Assembly (NCBI RefSeq): GCF_018642165.1
Contig: NZ_JAHHZM010000011.1
Location: forward strand, 1-64,000
Reading direction: 5' to 3'
Length of the DNA: 64,000 bases
DNA from: Echinicola shivajiensis
GTDB lineage: Bacteria > Bacteroidota > Bacteroidia > Cytophagales > Cyclobacteriaceae
The translations under genes were made by a program, and so were the position numbers. The notes below the pieces were generated by a model that searched no databases, was not told the origin of the DNA, and was given only the letters and a program-made list of their open reading frames with translations. Of the stretch, positions 15,981 to 24,075 are shown piece after piece (position 1 is the stretch's first letter; every line of letters begins with the position of its first letter).

Positions 15981-17333
15981 ATGAACAACCAACAGATCGA
16001 ATCCCTTAGTTTATCAATAATTGGAACAACTTCCGCTCAGCTACCTCCACCCTGGAGTACCGGGGCAGGAGTGGTAGTAAAAGTCCTTTCTGAACTTTTT
16101 GGATTGTTTGGCAAATCCTCTCCAAATATCAGTCAGCTTATTCAACAGGCAGTTCAAGACCTTGAAAACTTCTGGGAAAACAACCAAATACAAAATGGTC
16201 AAGATTCCATTAACGCATTTTTGAGTTGGTACCAGCAGAATCTAAATAATCAGAGCCCAATAGATTCTCCGGAAGACAAGGATTATATAGTAAATTCCCT
16301 TTTACCCATACTATCCAATCAGCTGGATCCTTCTTTAAAAGATAGTGGAATATCTCAGTTGTACATGTTATCCGACCCAAGGTTTTTAAATGCCAATATC
16401 TGTACTAACCCTGGTGATAATACTGCATTGAATGTTTTGGTTTTATGTATTTCAGCGCTCTGTAGTACCCGACAAATGATGATGCTATTAAATGCCAAAC
16501 TGGCCTCTTTTGGAATGCCAAAACCAGACATTAGTCCTGATTCATTAAATGATGATACACAGTTCCAATCATATATGACCGATTGGATGGATATACAAAA
16601 TTCCTTTGATTTGTTTGTCAATGGTAACGGAGAGCCCATTCCAGAAGGTGCAAACTATCAGGAAAGTGCACAATTTATTGGCTGGGCAGGTGCAATAAGC
16701 AAATACTTAAACGACTGGCTGGCTTACAGGGAAGGTCAGGTACAAACGACAAGTAAAGTTGTCCGTGGCGCAGATATAGGCTGGGTTTTTTGGGTTACTG
16801 ACCATTGTACTGGTAATCAACAAGCCAGTGATTTAGGATGGACAAAAGAACAAGCAGAACAATGGGCTGTTTACACGAGAAATCAAATGATTGCTCCTTT
16901 TCAGGGAATGATAACTGGTGTACAAAATGTTGTTAATCAATGGAAGGAAATGGTCACTCACTGGAAGTCTTTACTTCCCTTGGGCCAACCTTCTCAAAGC
17001 TCAATTGAAATTACTTCTTGGGGAGAAGAAGCCACTTCCGAAAGCCATTGGTACGGAGTGGAACAGGTTAGGTATGGTGTGAGTTTTACCAATGAGAATG
17101 GACCTTCATTGAGAAGTGATTGGAGTGGAGCTTGGGTAGATACCAATGGGAAATCAAATCCTACAATTAGCGGTTTACCAACTTTGAAGGCTGGTCAAGG
17201 CACCAGACAGATATGGAGGCAATTCAAAATATCTGGAGACCAAAATTCCATTCCTTTAGGAACACCCATGATTGTAGAGAATGATTCGGGAGAATCATCC
17301 ATTCTTAAAGATGCTTCAACCCTTGTGGTTTAG
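15981..17333 (+). CDS. Unrecognised 450-residue protein, possibly toxin-like
   Basis: I do not recognise this protein with certainty. It has no signal peptide. Residues about 20-75 (PPPWSTGAGVVVKVLSELFG, then SSPNISQLIQQAVQDL) resemble the start of the pore-forming helical domain of three-domain Cry delta-endotoxins, where a GAGVV segment precedes alpha-helices. A hydrophobic helix ALNVLVLCISALCSTRQM lies near residues 150-170, as a central pore helix would. Further amphipathic helices run to about 325. The last 110 residues (from about WGEEATSESHWYG) look beta-rich and glycine/serine-rich, a possible binding domain. The resemblance is by pattern only. It is alone between an AT-rich stretch and a weak hairpin (17398-17430). 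Confidence 0.4.
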   Translation: MNNQQIESLSLSIIGTTSAQLPPPWSTGAGVVVKVLSELFGLFGKSSPNISQLIQQAVQDLENFWENNQIQNGQDSINAFLSWYQQNLNNQSPIDSPEDKDYIVNSLLPILSNQLDPSLKDSGISQLYMLSDPRFLNANICTNPGDNTALNVLVLCISALCSTRQMMMLLNAKLASFGMPKPDISPDSLNDDTQFQSYMTDWMDIQNSFDLFVNGNGEPIPEGANYQESAQFIGWAGAISKYLNDWLAYREGQVQTTSKVVRGADIGWVFWVTDHCTGNQQASDLGWTKEQAEQWAVYTRNQMIAPFQGMITGVQNVVNQWKEMVTHWKSLLPLGQPSQSSIEITSWGEEATSESHWYGVEQVRYGVSFTNENGPSLRSDWSGAWVDTNGKSNPTISGLPTLKAGQGTRQIWRQFKISGDQNSIPLGTPMIVENDSGESSILKDASTLVV

Positions 17334-17664
17334 TATTTATTATTTTAACCAAATAGGCTTTTTTAGACCATTAGAAGGTGTACATCTCTATAAGAACAGG
17401 CTGGGTATAATTTGTAGTTGGGCCCAGCCTATTCGTAGATACTATGTTTCGCCCTTGCTTACTATTCATCTTGCCTAAGATGCTTATCACATTTGATAGC
17501 AGTGTGACTAAGTATAACACCATCCTATCCATGGAATGTGTAATTCCAGATTACGGATTGTTTTGCTAATAGAGCTGGGAACTTATCCCCCGACTGGATG
17601 AATTATGCCCCCCTTCTATCCTGGGAATTTGTGATTCATGAGACTAAAAACCTTATCTATGAAG

Positions 17665-17695
17665 ACCTCGTTAAGGCCGAGGCGTTTTTGCTTTT
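17665..17695 (+). terminator. Repeat-borne terminator T7
   Basis: CCTCGTTAAGGCCGAGG followed by CGTTTTTGCTTTT. The leader ..CTATCCTGGGAATTTGTGATTC is present. Confidence 0.6.
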
Positions 17696-17842
17696 GGGGG
17701 ATGGGTAAAAATACACTAGGTGGGGTATTTGTTGGGAATCGGGAGATGGTTAGTTTTAGTGGTGGATAGAATAGAAGGAATTGAAAATAGAGATATAAAT
17801 AATTTGGTTATAAGGCTAAGGGCAAATTATTATATTTCATTT

Positions 17843-17900
17843 TTGGGCATTGCAAATGCCCTGTATTTATAGGTCCAGATTGCAAATCTGGACCAGCAAA
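17843..17900 (+). repeat. Two-palindrome repeat I6
   Basis: GGGCATTGCAAATGCCC and GGTCCAGATTGCAAATCTGGACC are both perfect. It is followed by the intron-remnant tail block GAAGTATGCCACCCGTCTG. Confidence 0.8.
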
Positions 17901-18050
17901 GTTCGTGAAGTATGCCACCCGTCTGAGTGAGTATGCCCCTGCCCCTCCTATCCTTTGAATTATTGATTCCTGATTTTGGAATGAGGCTTGCCTAATTTAT
18001 ACAGGGAGCAGGCTAACCGGTTAAACCCTAATAATCGGGACAAGCTGTCC

Positions 18051-18136
18051 AAGGATGTTTTAAGCGCAATCTTGATCGTCTTAAGAAAATAGTTTATTTT
18101 TTACCTAGATTGCATTTCCCCTTTTTTGGCTTGGTG
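18051..18136 (+). repeat. Hairpin repeat H6, attC-like right end
   Basis: The left arm is AAGGATGTTTTAAGCGCAATC, but the right arm has decayed (GATTGCATTTCCCC). A perfect small hairpin GGACA-AGC-TGTCC precedes it. The end is GGCTTGGTG (18128-18136). Its partner CACCAAC is at 18922-18928 after the methyltransferase, six bases pairing plus the AAC triplet. Confidence 0.5.
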
Positions 18137-18186
18137 ACAAGTGAAAGAGCGATACCAAATTGAAAACAATAGCTAAAGGATATCAA

Positions 18187-18895
18187 ATGAATAAATCGAC
18201 AATAGAAGAAATTAAGCAAAGGTTTGACAAAGATGTAGATAGATTTTCCAACCTAGATACAGGCCAAGTTTCAACTATAGATGCAAAAATTTCATTGGAG
18301 CTTATTACAGAAGCATCAAAAAGAATTGTTCCGAATGCTGAAAATCTATTGGACATAGGTTGTGGAGGAGGGAATTATACCTTAAAGATGTTAACAAAGA
18401 TTGGAAACCTAAACTGTACAATGGTTGATTTAAGCAAGCCTATGTTAGATAAGGCATTTGAAAGAGTATCTCAAAAGACCAATAACAATGTGACTATTTT
18501 ACAAGGCGATATTAGAGAAGTAGCATTACCTGAGAATTACTATGATATTATTTTAGCAGGAGCAGTTTTACATCATTTAAGAGATGACAAAGACTGGGAA
18601 ACAACATTCAACAAGCTTTTTAAGCTACTAAAGCCCGATGGATGCTTAATGATTTCGGACTTAATCACACAGGATACAGAACTACTTAATGAGTATACTT
18701 GGGAAAGGTTATGGCGACTATCTAGAGTCATTGAACGGAAAGGAGTATCGGCAAAAAGTTTTAGACTATGTGGAGAAGGAAGATTCCCCAAGGTCAATGA
18801 ATTATCAATTAGACCTAATGAAGCATGTTGGGTTTAGAAAAGTTGAAATTCTACATAAAAACATGTGCTTTGGTGCATTTGGTGGGATTAAATAG
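18187..18895 (+). pseudogene. Class I SAM-dependent methyltransferase, frameshifted
   Basis: The first part encodes LLDIGCGGGNYTLKM (SAM-binding motif I), MVDLSKPML, LQGDIREV and LAGAVLHHL, a class I methyltransferase. At 18709-18710 an extra T (AGGTTATGG, where AGGTATGG is expected) moves the frame. The correct C-terminus continues one frame over as YGDYLESLNGKEYRQKV and so on to MCFGAFGGIK (stop 18895), while the original frame ends at 18837. ATG 18187 with AAAGGA seven bases upstream is preferred to a TTG at 18160. Either the gene is inactive or one base is a sequencing error. It fills one cassette-like unit. Confidence 0.75.
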
Positions 18896-19052
18896 AAAAG
18901 CTAATTGGCCGATGTACGAAACACCAACAGGCAGTAGAGTAAACAGCCCAGAGCCATAAACCCACCCGTTGGTCCTACCCCCGACTGGTTGAATTATGCT
19001 CCCTACTATCCTGGGAATTGGTAATTCCAGTAAAAACAACGATACCTTAGAA

Positions 19053-19080
19053 GACCTTGTCTAAGTGGAGGCTTTTTTGC
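19053..19080 (+). terminator. Repeat-borne terminator T8 (decayed)
   Basis: CCTTGTCTAAGTGGAGG followed by CTTTTTTGCTT. Stem bases have changed and the pairing is weak, but the leader and the following GGTAAAAATACCCTAAG are clear. Confidence 0.4.
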
Positions 19081-19182
19081 TTCAGGGAATAGGTAAAAAT
19101 ACCCTAAGTGGGGGAAGTAATTGAAAATAGAGACATTAATAATTTAGTACAGAGACTGAGAGCAAACTATTGTATTTCATTT

Positions 19183-19240
19183 TTGGGCATTGCAAATGCC
19201 TTGTATTTATAGGTCCAGATTGCAAATCTGGACCAGCAAG
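19183..19240 (+). repeat. Two-palindrome repeat I7
   Basis: Both palindromes are perfect. It is the last copy in the window and lies 80 bases before the FAD-enzyme gene. Confidence 0.8.
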
Positions 19241-19319
19241 GATATACCTATATGTCAAACACTTGTCTTTGATATATTGATAAAATTCGATATATTATTC
19301 TAAACAAGTCCACACCATC

Positions 19320-20705
19320 ATGTCTACTCAAAAGATTAATGCTAGTTTAATTGAAGATCTTAGCCAAAAGATTAGGGGAACCATAACACTACCGGAAGAT
19401 CCTAACTATGATGAAGAACGAAAGGTATATAATGCAATGATTGACAAGCGACCAGGAATGCTTGTGAAATGTGTGGATGTTGCTGATGTGATTGCGTGCG
19501 TAAATTTTGGTAGAGAAAACAATCTATTAATCGCCATAAGAGGTGGTGGTCACAATGGTGGTGGTCTGGGTATTTGCGATGACGGATTGGTGATCGATTT
19601 ATCAGGGATCAAGTTTGTCCATGTAGATACCTCCGACAATACCGTTCGGGTGGGTGGAGGAAACCTATGGGGAGAAGTGGACCATGCAACCCATGCTTTT
19701 GGACTTGCTATTCCTGCAGGAATTATCTCTACCACTGGAGTTGGAGGATTAACACTGGGCGGAGGAATTGGCTATCTTGCAAGAAAGTACGGCCTGACCA
19801 TAGACAACTTGTTAGAAGCTGACATGGTATTGGCTGATGGATCCTTTGTAACGGTAAACGCCAAACAACATACAGATTTATTCTGGGCCATCCGAGGGGG
19901 AGGTGGAAATTTTGGGGTTATAACCTCTTTTAAATTTCAAGCTCATAAAGTAAAAACTGTTTTTGGAGGTCCTACTTTGTGGCCTATTGAAAAAACAGAC
20001 GAAATAATGAAATGGTACCAGGATTTCATCCATAAATCCCCAGATGAGTTAAATGGGTTTATCGCCACTTTGGAAATTCCTGGTCCACCATTCCCTGAGG
20101 CCTTACACCATAAGCAATTCTGTGGAATAGTGTGGTGCTATACTGGCGAGATGGATAAAGCCAAAGAGACATTCAAGCCTATCCTAGCTCAAAATCCTAT
20201 ATTTGAACACCTAGGTGAAATGCCTTACCCTTCTATTCAGACCTTATTTGACGGATTGTTTCCTCCTGGGCTTCAGTGGTATTGGCGTGCAGACTTCTTC
20301 AATGAATTAGGGCCAGAAGTAAGAAAACAACATTTCAAATTTGGCTCTTCTATACCCACTCCGCTTTCTCAAATGCATTTATACCCACTCAGTGGGGCAG
20401 CTAGCAGAGTGGGCGCAGAAGATACCCCTTGGGCATACCGTGATGCCAAGTATGCAGGTGTCATTGTGGGGGTAGATCCAGATCCAGCAAACTCCAGTAA
20501 GATTACGAAATGGTGTAAGGATTATTGGGAATCCTTGCATCCGTATTCATCAGGAGGTGCATATTCTAATTTTATGATGGACGAAGGACAAGAACGTGTT
20601 CAAGCTAGCTATAAACATAATTATAGCCGTTTGGCCGAAATAAAAAAGCAATACGATCCTGAAAACCTTTTTAGTGTGAATCAGAATATTAAGCCGGCCA
20701 TTTAA
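19320..20705 (+). CDS. FAD-binding oxidoreductase, berberine-bridge (BBE) type
   Basis: This is a 461-residue flavoenzyme of the FAD_binding_4/BBE group. The N-terminal FAD domain contains IRGGGHNGGG, whose His is the usual site of covalent 8-alpha FAD attachment. IPAGIISTTGVGGLTLGGGI and FWAIRGGGGNFGVIT follow. The C-terminal BBE tail is KKQYDPENLFSVNQNI. Such enzymes oxidise sugars or secondary metabolites with oxygen. No signal peptide is present, so it is probably cytoplasmic. The start is ATG 19320. It stands alone, with a decayed toxin-antitoxin locus immediately after it on the other strand. Confidence 0.85.
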   Translation: MSTQKINASLIEDLSQKIRGTITLPEDPNYDEERKVYNAMIDKRPGMLVKCVDVADVIACVNFGRENNLLIAIRGGGHNGGGLGICDDGLVIDLSGIKFVHVDTSDNTVRVGGGNLWGEVDHATHAFGLAIPAGIISTTGVGGLTLGGGIGYLARKYGLTIDNLLEADMVLADGSFVTVNAKQHTDLFWAIRGGGGNFGVITSFKFQAHKVKTVFGGPTLWPIEKTDEIMKWYQDFIHKSPDELNGFIATLEIPGPPFPEALHHKQFCGIVWCYTGEMDKAKETFKPILAQNPIFEHLGEMPYPSIQTLFDGLFPPGLQWYWRADFFNELGPEVRKQHFKFGSSIPTPLSQMHLYPLSGAASRVGAEDTPWAYRDAKYAGVIVGVDPDPANSSKITKWCKDYWESLHPYSSGGAYSNFMMDEGQERVQASYKHNYSRLAEIKKQYDPENLFSVNQNIKPAI

Positions 20706-20706
20706 T

Positions 20707-20972
20707 TTAACTGATTGATGAGTTTAGAATTCTTTTAGCTTCATTAATTTCAATTTCTGGGTTAATTTCTAGAAGACGATTCTTCGCCTCACCTATTATT
20801 TCCAATTCCCTAGGTAAAAGTTTGTTGGATTCATATTCTATAAAATCTCTTTCATCTCCAAGAAATTCTTTGAGGGTTTCTATTGAATATGGCAATATCC
20901 AAAAGATACTTTTTAACACTATGCTGCATAAAGAAGCTGTTTCGTTTTTTCCACACCTTCAAATAAAATAGG
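20707..20972 (-). pseudogene. HepT/MNT toxin-antitoxin remnant
   Basis: Minus strand 20972-20919 is the last part of an MNT gene (LFEGVEKTKQLLYAA), nearly identical to the end of the intact MNT gene at 11603. An overlapping hepT starts at ATG 20929 (MQHSVKKYLLDIA) and shifts frame near 20893. It continues as SIETLKEFLGDERDFIEY and LEIIGEAKNRLLEINPE, and ends abruptly at KRIL just where the RX4-6H catalytic motif should begin. The toxin is therefore inactive and the antitoxin lacks its catalytic half. It reaches within two bases of the FAD-enzyme stop. Confidence 0.75.
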
Positions 20973-21446
20973 CACCTTGATGACTAAAAGTAAAAGTAGA
21001 AGCAGTAAGAATGGAACAGATCTAGGCTCATTTACGTCAGAAGACCATTGATACTAAGGTATAAGTCAGCACTGCTCTGAAAATTTATAACATAAATAGT
21101 TTTTCTATTAGGAGGTTGTTTCTACACCAAGGCGGATCGCATTGATGTATGACAATATGATTTCCTTCATTGGGAGGATCTGCCCTGCTTGAACATAGAA
21201 GCTTGATAGAGACTGCGGCATAGCAGGCCCCTCCCCTACCTGACGGCAAGGCAAGCCCAATATGACGTATTGAATTAACGGTGGGAGATTCTTTTGCTTC
21301 GTACCACGAAGAGGTAGAACATACGTAAATACAATATAATACCAAATCCTCAGGACCCTGAAGGGGAAAAAAAAGTCCTAGCTCAAGAATTGGAAAAGCT
21401 GAACAGCTTAAAAAGCAGTAAGGAATCAGCCCAGTAAGAAATGTTT
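20973..21446. other. Intergenic stretch with possible gene debris
   Basis: No recognised gene. Plus strand 21355-21442 reads DPEGEKKVLAQELEKLNSL and onward to a stop, a charged helix that could be the C-terminus of a lost protein. A minus-strand frame at 21085-21345 is cysteine-rich and resembles no family. Confidence 0.25.
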
Positions 21447-22043
21447 TTATTTCCCCACAGTCCCTGTCTCGACATTTCCGGAACGTGTGTAATTAGCCAA
21501 GATCACTCCTTTTGAGGTGTAATTACATTCGGTCAACTTAAATGCTAAAGGGATCACTCCAAAGTCAAAAAGTTTTTTCCCTTTTCCCAAAGTCAAGGGG
21601 TGAATTTTGAGCCTTAGCTCGTCTACTAAATCATGGGCAAACAACAACTGAATAAGTTGGCCGCTGCCCCAAACCTGAATATCCTTTCCTTCAGTACCTT
21701 TCAGCTTTTGAATATCGGTAATAGACCTTAGGAACACAGAGTTTTTCCAGTCTGATTTTTCCCTTGTCCCTGAAAGGACGTATTTGACACCATCATTGAT
21801 CTGTGGCCAAAAGTCTGCATGATCAGGCCAGTAATTCTCCCAAATCTCAAATGTTTTTCGTCCCAAAAGATAATCTACTTGTTCTCCCAGTTCTTTTGCC
21901 ACCGCATCGTCATATGCTTCATCACCATAAGGGGCTACCCAGCCACCAAACTCAAAGCCACCGGAAGAATCTTCTTCAGGTGCGCCTGGCCCTTGTATTA
22001 CACCGTCCACTGTTAGCATCGATAAAACAATTATTTTTCTCAT
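21447..22043 (-). CDS. Dihydrofolate-reductase-family (RibD C-terminal-like) protein
   Basis: This 198-residue protein has the RibD-C/DHFR-like fold: IVLSMLTVDGVIQGPG at the start, LLGRKTFEIW, and VWGSGQLIQLLFAHDLVDEL with the NADPH-binding GSG. Family members are widespread uncharacterised reductases (YyaP/YwjB type). The substrate is unknown, and true folate reduction is unlikely. It is on the minus strand, alone, and complete. Confidence 0.85.
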   Translation of the reverse strand: MRKIIVLSMLTVDGVIQGPGAPEEDSSGGFEFGGWVAPYGDEAYDDAVAKELGEQVDYLLGRKTFEIWENYWPDHADFWPQINDGVKYVLSGTREKSDWKNSVFLRSITDIQKLKGTEGKDIQVWGSGQLIQLLFAHDLVDELRLKIHPLTLGKGKKLFDFGVIPLAFKLTECNYTSKGVILANYTRSGNVETGTVGK

Positions 22044-22377
22044 TATAAAGGTCCTTTTGTTGGAATATGCAATCTATAAAAAAGTTAGATAACAGGCTGG
22101 ATTATAAAAATGGGAATGGAATTTTGGTGTTGCGCCATGAATACCCAAGGAAAAAGTCAAAAACTACTGTCATTTAGATTCCTAACATTTAGAGTAGACA
22201 TTCAAATCCTGATAAGGTAATTTAAGTCCTATAATAACTTTGAAAGCTTCGGCCCTTCGACAGGCTCAGGAACCTTAGGTTAAGAAGCCGGAACTCCCCG
22301 ACTAGGTCCAGTCTGTAACTAAACCTTCCTATCCTTGGAATTTGCAATTCCAGTAGAAAAAACCATATCTTAGAAGA
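22044..22377. other. Intergenic stretch before terminator T9
   Basis: Contains the block CCCTTCGACAGGCTCAGG (22253-22270), a common bacterial interspersed palindromic fragment, and the terminator leader CTATCCTTGGAATTTGCAATTCCAG. No gene was seen. Confidence 0.4.
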
Positions 22378-22410
22378 CCTCGTCAAAGCCGAGGCTCTTT
22401 TGTTTTTGGG
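22378..22410 (+). terminator. Repeat-borne terminator T9
   Basis: CCTCG..CGAGG followed by CTCTTTTGTTTTT. It is the last of the nine copies. Confidence 0.6.
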
Positions 22411-22542
22411 GATGGGTAAAATACCCCTTAATGTGGGGTGTTTTATTTAACCTAGGCATTTCTTAGAGAAAAACAGCATAAAACAACGAACAGCCAATAT
22501 TGTAAAAGCGGAATATGTCATTAGAACTGAATTAAAATTTAA

Positions 22543-23109
22543 ATGAAATTAAGAGAAAAAAAACCAGCTTTAATTCTTATAGATGTACAAAAAGCCTTTT
22601 TGGATGAAAACTATTGGGGTGGAAACAGAAATAATAAAAATGCTGAAATCATTTGCGGTAAGATACTAAATAAATGGCGTGAACTAAATTTGCCCATTTT
22701 TCATATTAGACATAGTTCTACAAACCCGGATTCGAAACTTAATCATCAAAACCCAGGATTTGGGTTCAATGAAAATGTTTTGCCCAAAGAAAATGAACCT
22801 ATCATAACAAAAAATGTAAACAGTGCTTTTATCGGAACCAATCTAAAGGAACAATTAGATAAATTCAAGATTACAAGTCTAGTGATAGTTGGGATTACCA
22901 CAAATCATTGTGTATCAACAACCACTCGAATGGCCGGAAACTTTGGTTACGATGTATATTTAATTGCTGATGCCACTGCAGCATTTGACCGAATTGGAAT
23001 CAACGGAGAAAAATATGACGCTGAATTAATACACTTGACTACCCTCGCGAATTTAAATGAAGAATTTGCCACTGTTTGGAGTTCTGAAAAATTAATGAAT
23101 GAAATATAA
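22543..23109 (+). CDS. Isochorismatase-family cysteine hydrolase
   Basis: This 188-residue member of the cysteine hydrolase superfamily has the complete triad: Asp in ALILIDVQKAF, Lys in ITKNVNSAF and Cys in VGITTNHCVSTT, where the cis-peptide precedes the cysteine region. Members hydrolyse amides such as nicotinamide or N-carbamoyl compounds, or isochorismate. Which one cannot be told. The start is ATG 22543. The upstream sequence (ACAACGAACAGCCAATATTG) looks like a cassette border of another type, but no inverted partner was found after the gene. Confidence 0.85.
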   Translation: MKLREKKPALILIDVQKAFLDENYWGGNRNNKNAEIICGKILNKWRELNLPIFHIRHSSTNPDSKLNHQNPGFGFNENVLPKENEPIITKNVNSAFIGTNLKEQLDKFKITSLVIVGITTNHCVSTTTRMAGNFGYDVYLIADATAAFDRIGINGEKYDAELIHLTTLANLNEEFATVWSSEKLMNEI

Positions 23110-23423
23110 ATAAGTCCCCCAACTGGGTGATGTATAACACTCTCCCCCCATCAGGTGTAGTCATAGACTGCACCTTCCTTTCCTTCCTAATGTGAGTGAA
23201 TTTTGATTATTTGTTGTAATTTATCTGATGAAGTATAGGTGGAAGATTTAGGATTTAGCTATCCCAATTGTCCTTAGAGTTATATTTACATTAGGTTTAC
23301 CAAACCAACATAAACTACATGTATATTGCATCAGGGAGGTAGTAGCTCATCGTTAAATCCTTATACCATACATTCTAGATGCAGCATCCAAGTATTGGTT
23401 TACAAAACAAAAAGTATTGAATT
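23110..23423. other. Intergenic stretch before the Crp-type gene
   Basis: Only a decayed trace of the terminator leader (ACTGGGTGATGTATAACAC) is visible. No gene or strong hairpin. Confidence 0.35.
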
Positions 23424-23996
23424 TTGGAAATTAGAATATTAAAATACCTCTCAAAGTATACTGCAATTACAGAGGAGTTAGAGAATGCTATTTATGAAAG
23501 TGCGTTTTTCAAAAGCTATAAAAAAGGGACCATTCTACTTAAGGAAGGTGATTTTTCTAATGAATGCTATTTTATATTGGAGGGATGTGTCAGAAGTTAT
23601 TTTTTGAAAGATGGGGAAGAAAAAACCATAGAGTTTTATACAGAAGAACAAGTTGTTACACCAGCCAATTTTGGCAAACCAATACCTTCACCATATTACT
23701 TAGAATGCTTAGAGGATATAGTAGTAAATGTAGGTAATCCCACAGTGGAAAAAGAAATGTTTCAAAAATACCCGCAATTAGAATCCTTATCAAGGGTAAT
23801 AGCTGAAGTAATTTTAACCAAGCAACAAGAATCATTTACTGAGTTTAAAACATCCAGTCCAGAAGAACGTTATTTGAATTTGCTGAAAACTAGACCAGAT
23901 TTGCTCCAAAGAGCATCTCAACATCAAATTGCCAGCTACTTGGGGATTAAACCGGAGTCTTTAAGCCGAATTAAAAAAAGATTAATGAACAGATAA
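23424..23996 (+). CDS. Crp/Fnr-family transcription regulator
   Basis: This 190-residue protein has a cyclic-nucleotide-binding-like domain (residues about 10-115: GTILLKEGDFSNECYFILEG) and a short C-terminal helix-turn-helix (QHQIASYLGIKPESLSRI). The ligand-binding arginine typical of cAMP binders is not evident, so the effector is unknown. The start is TTG (23424) because no in-frame ATG covers the domain. The divergently unrelated DUF4386 gene follows 80 bases later on the same strand. Such single-domain regulators in Bacteroidota often control neighbouring stress or membrane genes. Confidence 0.85.
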   Translation: MEIRILKYLSKYTAITEELENAIYESAFFKSYKKGTILLKEGDFSNECYFILEGCVRSYFLKDGEEKTIEFYTEEQVVTPANFGKPIPSPYYLECLEDIVVNVGNPTVEKEMFQKYPQLESLSRVIAEVILTKQQESFTEFKTSSPEERYLNLLKTRPDLLQRASQHQIASYLGIKPESLSRIKKRLMNR

Positions 23997-24075
23997 ATTG
24001 CTTCTTAACTTAAGTCAATGCGTTCCTCATAAGACCATTCTATTTTTGTGATAAATAGTAATAAACAAAAATATC

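Noticed and set aside
1132-18136. Textbook attC core sites (GTTRRRY / RYYYAAC)
   Set aside because: Only some borders keep GTT or AAC exactly; GCT and GGC variants and intron junctions break the consensus. I therefore call the sites attC-like, not attC.
3970-19240. CRISPR array
   Set aside because: The repeats are hundreds to thousands of bases apart, with genes between them, and no cas gene is present.
21085-21345. Minus-strand open frame of 86 codons
   Set aside because: Cysteine-rich, no family resemblance, no ribosome binding site.
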